Source: Bacteroidaceae bacterium (GTDB lineage: Bacteria; Bacteroidota; Bacteroidia; Bacteroidales; Bacteroidaceae). From it: a stretch of 64,000 nucleotides of DNA. The notes beneath the pieces were generated by a model. That model searched no databases, had not been told where the DNA came from, and saw nothing but the letters and a program-made list of their open reading frames with translations. Below are positions 45,610 through 55,020 of the stretch, in pieces. Numbering within the stretch: position 1 is the stretch's first letter; each line of letters starts with the position of its first letter. The DNA lies in NCBI GenBank assembly GCA_017520935.1, contig JAFXEF010000001.1, positions 1-64,000 of the forward strand, in the 5' to 3' direction. The translations under genes and the position numbers were made by a program.

Positions 45610-48387
45610 TTAATCCTGTGTAACAATCATTTTTTCTACGATAACACTGCCATCGGTGTATTGTGTCCGTACGATGTTGATGCCCTTTTGCGGAGTGTCA
45701 TGGCATACGCCATTTAAGGTGTAATAGCTTGTTCTGGCGATAGTGCTTGGTGTTATGACCTCCTCGATATCACTGGCATTGGCAAAGAGAGCATCGACCT
45801 CATCGGCCGACAAAGCGTAATTGTATATGCGTAAGTCGTCAATTTCACCTTTGAACATAGCGTCGCCCTTGAATTGGCTACGTCCTATATAATTGAATAT
45901 GGGGCAAAAGTCTATAGGACGCAAGGTGATGTCGGAAGTGGATGCTTTCAGCTCTCCATTAATATAGGCCGCAATACTGTCATCACTGATGGTGAGCGTG
46001 ATATGCTTCCAGGTATATGTCCCAAGTCTACTGATATCCATATATTGCTCGTCACCACCGTTCTTGATGGCAAAGCGCATCTTGTTGTTGGCGGCATTGG
46101 TGGTGAGGAACATATATTGGTCTTCTCCATTGCCAAAATCGAAGATGCGTTGCCAGCTACCGCTACCCTTCCAGCGTACCCAAAGGGCAATGGTCATTTC
46201 ACGGCGGTCGGCGATTGCCGTGGGTAGTTGCAGGTAATCGAGACTACCATCCAATGTCAGCGCTTTGTCGCTTAGGTTTTCCTTCTTGGCCGTTAAATAT
46301 GCGGCCTCACCATAGTGTGCTGCATTCATCTTGTGTAATGTAGCATCAGTCAATGTGTTCTCGAACTGGTATGATGCTATAAGGGCCTGATCGTCGAGTA
46401 GAGCTGCTATTACCGAGTCGGAAGCCTCGGAGCGATTCATAGCACGGTCGATAGCCTTTATCTTATATATATAGCTGCGACCTTCGGTTACTGTATTGTC
46501 AATAAAGGCCGTGTCAGTAATATTGCGGGCTATAGTGTTCCATGCATAAGGTGCGCCCAGTGATGCATCGGCACGCAAAATGGCATATCCCGTCACGTCC
46601 GATTCTTTTACGGTATTCCATGATAGGTTGATGGTGGCAGCTGTAGCCTCGGCCGACAGGCCCATCGGTGCATCGGGGGCATTTTTCTCGCAGGTAGCGT
46701 TTGTCGGGAGCAGGCGCCATTGTTGGCGGTCATCACCAGTGAATGCATTCTGCTGAATGGCAGCACCATCAATGCTGCTTCCACTTGATACTTCAAGGCA
46801 TTTCCCTGAATGGCGGCTAAATATATAGTAGTAGCCATCGCCGGCATATTGGAAATACCATTGCTCGTTAGCTCCTTTGCTTCCTGAATATAAGATAATA
46901 CCGCCACCATTGGAGGTAGACCAGTTGTTTACATCTAATTGCGAGCCGTTTTTTACATTGGATATATAGAAATAGCTGAAGTCGCCACCTACACGGCTAT
47001 CTACAGGTGTGATATTCCATTGCTGATAGGTCTGCTTTTTATTGGCTCCCTGGCAGATGGCACTGCCGTTCGATGTGCTGCCATTCTGGGGCATTATCAG
47101 CTTGCGGCTCTTTTTGTTCATAAGGATAAACTTTCCTTCGGTAGGGGTTAAAGGCACATCCTCGCCGGCATGTATTTCAAGCACGCGCTCGGCGTTAGTC
47201 TGGCCTTTCTGATAGCTGCCTATGGCACCTCCAGGAAGTTCCATAATGTATTCGTGCATCGGACCATGTCCATCAAAATATGCCACCTTGTCTTTTGATA
47301 CCACACGGTACGATGAATTATTGGCTTGTCGTTCCGAAGTGCCGCCAAACAGCTGGATGCGTCCGTCAGGCATACGGTATACCGAGGCGGCTGTCCAGTG
47401 TGCACGGTCTTCGCCATAGGCAAGACGCTCGCCAAATGTAGCTTGGCAGTACTGCCCACGGGCACGTCCGTCATACCCCCACCAGATACCTGTTTGCATT
47501 CCATATTCAACACCTACCATGGCTTCCATCACATTGTGTAGCTCGTCGGCCGTGGCATAGTGTCCGTTGGCGCGTACCGTTTCGAAGAATTTGGCATAGT
47601 TGTCAAACGAGCCGGCCAGCTGGTGCGTGTTGCCTTCGTCAAGGTAGGGGCTTAGTCCGTTATACCATTCGAGCGCTTTGTCACAGTTGAGTGTATTGCC
47701 ACCGCTCACACGGATGCTGTCAAAGAATTCATCTTCTGTCATCAGTCGGCATATTTCTCTGAAGTCGGCCATTGTTCCTTGGTTCCATGCTGCGAAGTCT
47801 GCTTCGTTGAACGGAGCGATGGACACCACATTGAATCCCTTGCTGCGGCAGTAGTTGACGGTAGCCTTAAAAAGCCTTATCCACTCGGCGGGTTTGCCTA
47901 CATAGTTCTTTCGGTGTTGGGCAGCCTTCTTCTTCCACTCTTCCCATGCCTTCTCGTTTTCGAAATTCTTCAACTCGTTGTCGCAAAGCACTTCATGGTC
48001 ACTGTTGAGCGCAATGTCCTTAACCCCCGAGAGCCTTATCAGGCGGAGGCGCTCGTTAAGGTCTTTCTGTTGTTCGGCACTCAGCTCGCCATTTTCGTCA
48101 ACGAGATCACTTGGCTGGAACGACACACGTCCTGTTCCAAGATACTCCTTACCTATATGATTGGTTCCTCTTCGTATGTTGTCTTCACTGGGCCATGCTG
48201 TGTCAAGTCCCCAAAGCACGGGAGTCTTCACTCCTTCATCGTCTGTGTTGAAGAGGATTGTCACATCGGTTTTCTGATTGGCTACCAAGTAGTCGCTTGC
48301 CGATGCGATAGAGCCGGTGCTTTCTTGTGCATGCAAAGAGGTTGTCGTGCCTAACAGGCACATGGCGTAGAGCAGATGCTTCTTCAT
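45610..48387 (-). CDS. Secreted multidomain glycosidase-like protein with T9SS-like tail
   Basis: About 925 residues with a signal peptide (KKHLLYAMCLLGTTTSLHAQ). Residues 25-440 look like a clan A TIM-barrel glycosidase: VVSIAPFNEADFAAW carries an NE pair typical of the acid/base position, and TADELHNVMEAMVG may hold the nucleophile. A GH30-like assignment is possible but not certain. Then come two ricin-type lectin repeats (about 445-575, with QQWNITPVD and QQWRLLP), a fibronectin III domain (about 585-670), a LamG/concanavalin-like domain (about 680-865) and a tail (YYTLNGVCHDTPQKGINIVRT) like the T9SS sorting signal. I chose the ATG at 48387 for the signal peptide. Confidence 0.82.
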   Translation of the reverse strand: MKKHLLYAMCLLGTTTSLHAQESTGSIASASDYLVANQKTDVTILFNTDDEGVKTPVLWGLDTAWPSEDNIRRGTNHIGKEYLGTGRVSFQPSDLVDENGELSAEQQKDLNERLRLIRLSGVKDIALNSDHEVLCDNELKNFENEKAWEEWKKKAAQHRKNYVGKPAEWIRLFKATVNYCRSKGFNVVSIAPFNEADFAAWNQGTMADFREICRLMTEDEFFDSIRVSGGNTLNCDKALEWYNGLSPYLDEGNTHQLAGSFDNYAKFFETVRANGHYATADELHNVMEAMVGVEYGMQTGIWWGYDGRARGQYCQATFGERLAYGEDRAHWTAASVYRMPDGRIQLFGGTSERQANNSSYRVVSKDKVAYFDGHGPMHEYIMELPGGAIGSYQKGQTNAERVLEIHAGEDVPLTPTEGKFILMNKKSRKLIMPQNGSTSNGSAICQGANKKQTYQQWNITPVDSRVGGDFSYFYISNVKNGSQLDVNNWSTSNGGGIILYSGSKGANEQWYFQYAGDGYYYIFSRHSGKCLEVSSGSSIDGAAIQQNAFTGDDRQQWRLLPTNATCEKNAPDAPMGLSAEATAATINLSWNTVKESDVTGYAILRADASLGAPYAWNTIARNITDTAFIDNTVTEGRSYIYKIKAIDRAMNRSEASDSVIAALLDDQALIASYQFENTLTDATLHKMNAAHYGEAAYLTAKKENLSDKALTLDGSLDYLQLPTAIADRREMTIALWVRWKGSGSWQRIFDFGNGEDQYMFLTTNAANNKMRFAIKNGGDEQYMDISRLGTYTWKHITLTISDDSIAAYINGELKASTSDITLRPIDFCPIFNYIGRSQFKGDAMFKGEIDDLRIYNYALSADEVDALFANASDIEEVITPSTIARTSYYTLNGVCHDTPQKGINIVRTQYTDGSVIVEKMIVTQD

Positions 48388-48515
48388 AGTCCTTATACGT
48401 GATACCTTATGATTATAGGCTACGAAGTTACGCATTTTTTCACAAATGACATAGATTTCTCTGATTTTTGTGGAGTTAGCAGAGAAACTTTGGGTGAAAA
48501 GCAGCTTCGGACAGT

Positions 48516-48959
48516 TTATGCCATATAAGTAGCACCAGTAGAACACTCAGGACATATTCCTGTGATTACATAATTAAACTGTTGCACTTGATACCCTTCA
48601 GGAAGATCTACTTTAGGGATACGCTGTTCGAAGAGGCAGATGGTGCGTCCACATCGTAGGCAGCGGAAATGGGGGTGGCGGTCATCGTCGTTGCTATGAT
48701 GATGTGAGTGACACACCTCGTAACGTGCCGATCCGCTACCGTCGTTGATGGAGTGGAGCAGGTGCTGCTGCTCGAAGAGGGAGAGTGTGCGGAATATGGT
48801 AGAGCGGTCGGCCGGATAAAGAATATCTTCTATTTGCCTGAGTGTCAATGTTTCATCTGCCTCAATGAGGCATTTTAGAACCAGCAAACGCATGGCCGTA
48901 GGCTTAATGTTACGTGTCTGCAACAACTCTACAAGGTATTGCTCTGTATTTCTTTGCAT
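48516..48959 (-). CDS. Fur-family metal-dependent regulator
   Basis: 147 residues. Winged helix (TAMRLLVLKCLIEADETLTLRQIE, then DRSTIFRTLSLFEQQHLLH), a His-rich metal site (CHSHHHSNDDDRHPHFRC) and two Cys pairs (CLRCGRTIC, CPEC) that bind structural zinc. It belongs to the Fur/Zur superfamily; which metal it senses cannot be told. It follows the HerA-like ATPase gene with 2 nt between, so it is in that operon. The downstream glycosidase-like gene begins 128 nt later. Confidence 0.92.
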   Translation of the reverse strand: MQRNTEQYLVELLQTRNIKPTAMRLLVLKCLIEADETLTLRQIEDILYPADRSTIFRTLSLFEQQHLLHSINDGSGSARYEVCHSHHHSNDDDRHPHFRCLRCGRTICLFEQRIPKVDLPEGYQVQQFNYVITGICPECSTGATYMA

Positions 48960-48961
48960 GG

Positions 48962-50479
48962 TTACCTCTTTTTTCGTGTGGCAGTCTTCTTTTTCGTGGT
49001 CGACTTCTTGGTTATATTACGTGCCAACTGCGTGGCAAATGTCTTGGCGAAATAGGTAATGGCCGTAGTGGCAACGGTCGCGAGAATACTCTTTGAAGCC
49101 TTTTTCGATGGCTTTTGCTGCTTCGTTACCTTTTGCTTTGCTTCTGCCTCCTCTCTTTCGGCAGCCTCCTTCTCTTCCGCTGCAAGCGCTTGTTCGCGTT
49201 GTCTGATAATTTTCTCGGCGGCAGATTCACGATTGATTGCGGTGTCGTATTTGCCTGCTATTTTGGATGCATTGTTAATCCCCTTGCGTTGCTCTTCCGT
49301 AATGGCTCCTATCTGGCTGAGTGGAAAAAGGATTTTTGCACGTTCCACCATGGAGGGGGCACCCTTTTCATCAAGTAGGGATACCAACGCTTCGCCCGTA
49401 CCTAATTCCAGAATCTCACGTTCTGTGGAAAAAGCAGGGTTGGGGCGGAAGGTTTGCGCTGCAGCCTTTACCGCGGTTTGATCCTTGGGCGTAAATGCAC
49501 GCAAGGCATGCTGTATACGATTGCCGCATTGTCCGAGGATAGCCTCGGGAAGGTCTGATGGTGACTGTGATATGAAGTAGATGCCTATTCCTTTCGAGCG
49601 TATGAGGCGTACTATCTGCTCTATTTTGTCGGTCAGCGCCTTGGAGGTATCTTTAAAGAGCATGTGGGCTTCGTCAAAGAAGAATACCATTTTGGGCAGG
49701 TCCATATCACCCATTTCAGGCATTTTCTCAAATATACTTGTGAGTAGCCAAAGCAGGAAGGTGGAGTATAGCTTAGGCTGTAGCATAAGGCGATCCGCTG
49801 CAAGGATATTCATTACGCCACGTCCATTCTCGGTCTGCAATAAGTCGAAAATGTCAAAAGCCGGTTCGCCGAAGAATTTGTCGGCTCCTTGCTCCGAGAG
49901 GGTCAGAAGCGCACGCTGTATGGCACCGATGGTCGCAGCTGAAACATTGCCATACATAGTGGAATAGCGGTCGCTGTTCTTGGCCACATAGTCGAGCATA
50001 AGTCGGAGATCCTGCATATCAATAAGGGGCAACTGTTCGTCTTCAGCTATACGGAAAGCAAGGGTGAGCACTCCTGTCTGTGTGTCATTAAGTTCCAACA
50101 GGCGGGCAAGCAGCATTGATCCCATGCTGGCTATCGTAGTACGCATCGGGTGTCCCTGCTCTCCATATACATCATAAAAGCGAACCGGACACCCCTCGAA
50201 TTTCAAAGCCGCAGGGTCAATCCCGAACTCCCCACATCGCTTTTCAATGAAACCGCTTAGTCTGCCCACCTGCGAAATGCCAGAGAGATCCCCCTTCATG
50301 TCAGCCATGAAGCAAGGTACGCCGGCTTGTGAAAGGGTTTCTGCGAGTACCTGTAGAGTCACGGTTTTTCCTGTTCCAGTGGCTCCTGCAATAAGACCGT
50401 GGCGGTTGGCCATCTTGCCAATAAGGTGAATGGAGCCAGCACTCGAATGTGCTACATATAGATTACCATCTTTATACAT
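48962..50479 (-). CDS. HerA-like ATPase (DUF853 family)
   Basis: 505 residues. Walker A GATGTGKTVTLQ near residue 32, Walker B MVFFFDEAHMLF near 262, and FISQSPSDLPEAILGQCGNRIQHALRAFTPKDQ, the standard DUF853/YjgR arrangement of a HerA/VirB4-type hexameric ATPase. The last 80 residues are a charged coiled coil (EKEAAEREEAEAKQ) followed by a very basic tail (KKSTTKKKTATRKKR) that could touch nucleic acid. Function is unsettled in the family. It is operon partner of the Fur-family gene downstream. Confidence 0.9.
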   Translation of the reverse strand: MYKDGNLYVAHSSAGSIHLIGKMANRHGLIAGATGTGKTVTLQVLAETLSQAGVPCFMADMKGDLSGISQVGRLSGFIEKRCGEFGIDPAALKFEGCPVRFYDVYGEQGHPMRTTIASMGSMLLARLLELNDTQTGVLTLAFRIAEDEQLPLIDMQDLRLMLDYVAKNSDRYSTMYGNVSAATIGAIQRALLTLSEQGADKFFGEPAFDIFDLLQTENGRGVMNILAADRLMLQPKLYSTFLLWLLTSIFEKMPEMGDMDLPKMVFFFDEAHMLFKDTSKALTDKIEQIVRLIRSKGIGIYFISQSPSDLPEAILGQCGNRIQHALRAFTPKDQTAVKAAAQTFRPNPAFSTEREILELGTGEALVSLLDEKGAPSMVERAKILFPLSQIGAITEEQRKGINNASKIAGKYDTAINRESAAEKIIRQREQALAAEEKEAAEREEAEAKQKVTKQQKPSKKASKSILATVATTAITYFAKTFATQLARNITKKSTTKKKTATRKKR

Positions 50480-50616
50480 ATCGTATGGATTGTTGTTCTC
50501 ATTGTTGAATTATATGTCTGCAAAAGTAGACCATTTTGTTGTTTTAAGCAATAGAAAAAGATGAATTCTACATTTTTTTTCTTTTGCTTGGCAACACAAA
50601 TAAATCGGTGTTTATC

Positions 50617-50647
50617 TTCGCTTATTCGAATTTTTGCATTAATTTTG
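50617..50647 (+). promoter_or_regulatory. Promoter giving a near-leaderless transcript
   Basis: TTCG (50617-50620), a 19-nt spacer, TAATTTTG (50640-50647). The predicted start near 50652 is about four bases before the ATG at 50656. Confidence 0.55.
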
Positions 50648-50655
50648 CGGCAAGA

Positions 50656-51756
50656 ATGAGAAATTTAGCTCGACATATTGAACTGTTGCTGCGTGACAAT
50701 GATTGTGTGATACTACCGGGATTCGGTGGTTTCATTGCACAGACAGTGCCTGCTTACTACGTGAGTGAAGAAGCACTGTATTATCCTCCATCGCGTAGTG
50801 TCCGTTTCAATGCTGCCATCACAATGAACGACGGACTGCTGGCGCAAAGCTACATGAAGAGCTATCAGGTTGATTATGCGCGTGCAAGCTATATGGTTGA
50901 TATTGCTATAGAGAAGTTGTGCGATGCTTTGGATGAAGAGGGCATGGTGACACTTCCACATATAGGGACAATCAAGCAAGACGTATACCAATCTATACAA
51001 TTCATACCCGAAGAGGCAGGTATCAGCTCGCCCTTCCATTTCGGATTAGACTCATTCCTTATCAAGGAACTACATCTGCTACACGAGTCTCCTGAGGCTT
51101 CTAAGCAACCTCAATCAATCATCACACACACAGCAAAGACTATCGATGTGCATATCAATAAGAGTGTGCTTCGCCAAGTAATATCGACTGCAGCTGTATT
51201 ACTGTTACTGTTGATGGTTTCGCTACCCATAGGCAATCATAAGCCTACGGATATAGCCTCTTTGCATCTGACCGACGTGATGGCTACACCTACGGCCAAG
51301 CAACAAGTGCCAATCCTCGCCATAGAGGCAACAACCATGGAAGGCGACCTTGCAGTGGAAGTCACCACAGTTGACTCTACAGCGGCAATGTCTCACGCTA
51401 TCGTGCCGACAGACATGCCTATGATCGAGGAGGCGATAGCTTTGGAAACAATCACTGATGAAGCCATCCAACCTACAGAAATAGCTGTAGAGACACCTCA
51501 AGTCAGTGCTGAGGTTCTACCCGAAAAGGTTTATCATGTCATTGTTGCCAGTTTGCCCAACCATCGTGGTGCCGAAGAAACAATGAACCAGTACATCAAT
51601 AAAGGGTATCCTAATGTATCGTTGGTAGAACGCGACAATCGCATCCGCATATCGCTGGTGCAATTCACCGATAAGGACGAAGCCAACAATTACCTCAAGG
51701 AGTTGCGCCAGATTGATGCATTCCAAAATGCCTGGCTACTCGCTGTGCGCAATTAA
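50656..51756 (+). CDS. HU-fold / transmembrane / SPOR domain protein
   Basis: 366 residues. The N-terminal 135 residues match the HU-CCDC81-type bacterial domains (RHIELLLRDNDCVILPGFGGF, then FNAAITMNDGLLAQSY and VTLPHIGTIKQD). One membrane helix follows (VISTAAVLLLLLMVSLPIG, about 180-200), then an acidic Thr-rich linker, and a C-terminal SPOR domain (YHVIVASLPNHRGAEETMN to the end) that binds denuded peptidoglycan glycan. It would join a cytoplasmic HU-like module to septal peptidoglycan, a Bacteroidota speciality. The ATG at 50656 is chosen because the promoter lies between it and the upstream ATG at 50584. An FHA gene follows 12 nt later. Confidence 0.88.
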   Translation: MRNLARHIELLLRDNDCVILPGFGGFIAQTVPAYYVSEEALYYPPSRSVRFNAAITMNDGLLAQSYMKSYQVDYARASYMVDIAIEKLCDALDEEGMVTLPHIGTIKQDVYQSIQFIPEEAGISSPFHFGLDSFLIKELHLLHESPEASKQPQSIITHTAKTIDVHINKSVLRQVISTAAVLLLLLMVSLPIGNHKPTDIASLHLTDVMATPTAKQQVPILAIEATTMEGDLAVEVTTVDSTAAMSHAIVPTDMPMIEEAIALETITDEAIQPTEIAVETPQVSAEVLPEKVYHVIVASLPNHRGAEETMNQYINKGYPNVSLVERDNRIRISLVQFTDKDEANNYLKELRQIDAFQNAWLLAVRN

Positions 51757-51768
51757 GAACACGCTTTT

Positions 51769-52305
51769 ATGAAAAGAGTCCGTTGTCCCAAGTGCGACCA
51801 TTTCATCCAGTTTGACGAGACCAAATACACCGACGGTCAATCGCTCGTATTCGTATGTGATAATTGCCAGAAACAGTTTGGCATACGTATAGGTGTGAGC
51901 AAACTGCGTGTCCTGCAGAAAGAGGAGTCAAAGACCAATTCCCTATCAGAAGAGCAGCAGGCCGAGAGTGTAGGTACCATCGTAGCTGTAGAGAACGTGT
52001 TCGGCTTTCGTCAAGAGCATCCGCTTCACTTAGGCGACAATGTTATTGGCCGTCGTAACAAAGGCGACGAAGTGGATATACCCATAGAGACCAACGACCC
52101 CAGCATGGATCGTCGGCACTGCATCATCAATGTGAAACGCGGCAAAGGGGGCGGCTATGTATATACTGTGCGTGACAATGATAGCATTACCGGTACCTTT
52201 GTCATGAACGAGATTCTTGGGGCAAAAGACCGTCTGCGCATTGAAGATGGAGCTGTCATCACACTTGGTGCCACCACCCTCATACTTCACGATGTAAAAG
52301 AATAG
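51769..52305 (+). CDS. Zinc-ribbon and FHA domain protein
   Basis: 178 residues. An N-terminal zinc ribbon (CPKCDHFIQF ... CDNCQKQFG) is followed by a linker and an FHA domain (about 75-178) with LGDNVIGRRN, DPSMDRRHCIINV and NDSITGTFVMNE, which keeps the Arg, Ser and His that bind phosphothreonine. It likely recognises a phosphorylated partner in the cytoplasm. It is 12 nt downstream of the HU/SPOR gene, so they form an operon and may work together in envelope or division control (inference). Confidence 0.87.
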   Translation: MKRVRCPKCDHFIQFDETKYTDGQSLVFVCDNCQKQFGIRIGVSKLRVLQKEESKTNSLSEEQQAESVGTIVAVENVFGFRQEHPLHLGDNVIGRRNKGDEVDIPIETNDPSMDRRHCIINVKRGKGGGYVYTVRDNDSITGTFVMNEILGAKDRLRIEDGAVITLGATTLILHDVKE

Positions 52306-52319
52306 TGTTGGCTGTAATA

Positions 52320-53360
52320 TTATATCGCCAATATCTTTGACTCCACATCGAAGGGGCAAAGATCATCCATGCGCATGGCATCAACAGCTATTCGTGTCAG
52401 TTCTTGTGCATTGGCATAAGGGATTGACTCCTTGTCGGCAAAGTAGCGTCCGGCATCAAGCATGCATTGTTCCGGGATTAAGCCTATCAGTTCGGTGCCT
52501 GTCACCTCATAGCCCAGTTCTTGAGCCACCATACACACCGTTTCATACGCCTTATGTATAGGACAAAGCGTGATGTCATTGATGTTCATCGACACTTGTG
52601 CACAGCCATACTCCTCAATGTACCAACCTATAGCCTTGCATCCACGAAGCAGTCCCGGACGACGCACTATTTTACCTTGGGTGTCTCGTAGGACATTGCC
52701 TTCAGTGTCGCGCTGCACTTCACCACTGGTTCGCACACGAGCCGCGATGGTTGCGGCCACATCACGCGATGTGGTGCTAAGGTTAAAGTTCACGGCAATC
52801 AGGAAATTACGTGCCCCCACCACTGTCGCTCCCGAACGTGCGGCTTGCTCTGTGTATTCTCCATCACCAAAATCAGGACGCATCACAGGGTCGCCCATTT
52901 TCTCGCGCAAGCCCTCATACTCACCACGGCGACAATCGGCAAGGTTTACGTGCTCGGGACAATAGGCGGCAGCTTCATAGCAATAGGTGGGAATGCCTAA
53001 TTCTTTATATATACGCTCGGCAAGTTTGCGAGCCAGTTCTGCACATTCGGCAAGTGTGATATTCTTTAAGGGAATCAAAGGAAGCACGTCGGTAGCCCCT
53101 ATACGAGGATGCTCGCCGTGGTGGTGACGCATATCAATGAGTTCAGCGGCACGCTTCACCATACGGAAAGCAGCCTCCACCACGGCATCGGCAGGCCCCA
53201 CGAACGTTATTACCGTACGGTTGGCCGCCTCGCCACGATCTATGTGCAATACGCGAACGCCATCGACCGAGCGTATAGTATCGGCGATGGCGTTAATGGT
53301 TTCGATACTGCGTCCCTCACTAAAGTTGGGCACGCACTCAACGAATCGAGTGTTCATCAT
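52320..53360 (-). CDS. ftcD: Glutamate formimidoyltransferase
   Basis: 346 residues (345 from the ATG at 53357). VECVPNFSEGRSIETINAIAD at the N-terminus with the catalytic His region (RHHHGEHPRIGATDVLPLIP) and FNLSTTSRDVAATIAARVR. This is the formiminotransferase domain alone, without the cyclodeaminase domain found in mammalian FTCD. It moves the formimino group from formiminoglutamate (histidine breakdown) to tetrahydrofolate. hutH, hutU and hutI are not in the window. It follows the porin gene by 6 nt, an unusual partner. Confidence 0.95.
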   Translation of the reverse strand: MMNTRFVECVPNFSEGRSIETINAIADTIRSVDGVRVLHIDRGEAANRTVITFVGPADAVVEAAFRMVKRAAELIDMRHHHGEHPRIGATDVLPLIPLKNITLAECAELARKLAERIYKELGIPTYCYEAAAYCPEHVNLADCRRGEYEGLREKMGDPVMRPDFGDGEYTEQAARSGATVVGARNFLIAVNFNLSTTSRDVAATIAARVRTSGEVQRDTEGNVLRDTQGKIVRRPGLLRGCKAIGWYIEEYGCAQVSMNINDITLCPIHKAYETVCMVAQELGYEVTGTELIGLIPEQCMLDAGRYFADKESIPYANAQELTRIAVDAMRMDDLCPFDVESKILAI

Positions 53361-53366
53361 TCAGAT

Positions 53367-54593
53367 TTAGAAATCATATTTAACCATTACACACACACGG
53401 TTGTTTTCAACCCAGTAGGTGCTATTAGAAAGCATGGAGACTTTGCCGTCTGCCTGATAAACACCATGAGCCGCAGCTGTATGTTCATACTCAAGACCAA
53501 TTTGCATGTTCTCCACCTTGTAGGTTACGATAGGCGAGAAACGATAGGCTTGAGCCAAGCCTTTATTGTTACGAACTACGGGAGTCTCTATATACTCATC
53601 TCCAGCCGAGCCATAATTCTTCATCCATCCGGCAAAGAAGCCGTAGCGAAGCTTCTTGCCATACATCATGGTTATCCATGCCGAACCGAGCTGCATAGGC
53701 TCGTAAGTATATGAACCATTGTCCGATATTTCCACGATGCCGAAGCCTGTAGGTTGCTGCATGTGTGAAGTATTTTGTCCATACACAGCCTTGGCACGGA
53801 CTGTGAGGTCATCTGCCTTGAGCGAACCGAATGCCATAGCCGAGTAGCTGGTCAGGCGTTCATTGACAAACCTGTTATCAGCCACCACACGCGGAGCTAT
53901 CGTAGACGCATTTACACCAAAGCCTCCCGAGAGGTGCTTGCCTTTGGCTGTCATCCCTACAAAGAGCTCGGGCACAAGTGCATTGCGCGAATACACATTT
54001 GAAGTCTTGTCATCAAGTCCTACCGAACCGTATTGGAATTGATAGAGGGCAGCGGCAGTAAAGGTGAGCGAGGTTATGGGAGAGTAGTTGTAGCGCACCT
54101 GCGGCGAGCGGTTGAAGGGATTGAACGGTGCTCCCGTAGCCAAACTGAATACTTCGGGCATCAGGTCGCCCGACATCGGATGCCATGCCTGACCCACGAG
54201 CAAATCAGAATTATCCCAAGCCAACTTAGTGTGTGCCTGACGGATGCGGAGATTGAAAGCCGATGAACTGGAAGCACCGCAAAAGTCCGACTCAAACTTG
54301 GCCGATGACCGTGCTCCCCAAATCTCGGGACCGCTCACATTGACGCCAAAACGGGTAGTGATGGAGAGGAAGCGTACCGAGGGGATAGCATTCAGGTCCT
54401 CTCCATGGGCATTCAGCTTCTGGTCATTGGGGAGCATATTGAACAGCCCTTCGTTAGACTGGACACAACTGCGCGAATCATACGTGAAGTAGTTGCGCAC
54501 AAAACCATACACCTCGGCCTTCACCGCCTTATCTTGCGCTGAAGCAGCCAGGCCGCTTAACGCAAACAAGCTTACAATCAATATCTTCTTCAT
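53367..54593 (-). CDS. Outer membrane porin-like beta-barrel
   Basis: 408 residues with a signal peptide (ILIVSLFALSGLAASAQ), repeated amphipathic strands, and a C-terminal Phe (VCVMVKYDF) as expected for BAM-inserted barrels. EVYGFVRNYFTYDSR and WGARSSAKFESDFCGA near the N-terminus resemble Bacteroidales DcaP- or OprO-like porins. Substrate unknown. A TAATTTTG element on the minus strand (54615-54622) is the probable -7 box, giving a very short leader. It is first in a two-gene unit with ftcD. Confidence 0.8.
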   Translation of the reverse strand: MKKILIVSLFALSGLAASAQDKAVKAEVYGFVRNYFTYDSRSCVQSNEGLFNMLPNDQKLNAHGEDLNAIPSVRFLSITTRFGVNVSGPEIWGARSSAKFESDFCGASSSSAFNLRIRQAHTKLAWDNSDLLVGQAWHPMSGDLMPEVFSLATGAPFNPFNRSPQVRYNYSPITSLTFTAAALYQFQYGSVGLDDKTSNVYSRNALVPELFVGMTAKGKHLSGGFGVNASTIAPRVVADNRFVNERLTSYSAMAFGSLKADDLTVRAKAVYGQNTSHMQQPTGFGIVEISDNGSYTYEPMQLGSAWITMMYGKKLRYGFFAGWMKNYGSAGDEYIETPVVRNNKGLAQAYRFSPIVTYKVENMQIGLEYEHTAAAHGVYQADGKVSMLSNSTYWVENNRVCVMVKYDF

Positions 54594-54787
54594 ACGTTAC
54601 TTCTTAAGTGTAGGCAAAATTACAAAATACTATTCAAAAAGCCTATAAATTGTAGAATAAAAATTGGAGGAAGAGGCTGCATGAAAGGTCCGCGAGGTCT
54701 TGAGCTACGATAAAAACGAAGCGTAAGTTACGATAAAAGGCAGTGTTCTCTTATGGGAAATATGCAGAGACTATGATATAAAGTAAA

Positions 54788-54871
54788 ATCATAACTTATG
54801 ATTACTTAATCACAACTTATAATTAAGTAATCAGAACTTGTGATTACCTAATCAGAACTTATGATTTGTGT
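54788..54871. repeat. Four 21-bp tandem repeats of the ATCAnAACTTATGATTACTTA type
   Basis: Units start at 54788, 54809, 54830 and 54851. Each contains an imperfect AATCATAAGTT/AACTTATGATT dyad. Same copy number and nearly the same period as the arrays at 20577, 26324 and 26643, with a different sequence. Confidence 0.85.
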
Positions 54872-55020
54872 TTACATAAAGGGTAGTAAAGGGTTTACCT
54901 CTATTAAAACCAACTTTTTATTCATTTGATTATATTTTTTTTGATAAGCTATTCTGAATTTATATCGAAATCATGTTAAAATAATTCTTCTTCCATTGTT
55001 CGTGTTTCAGAATTAAGTTG

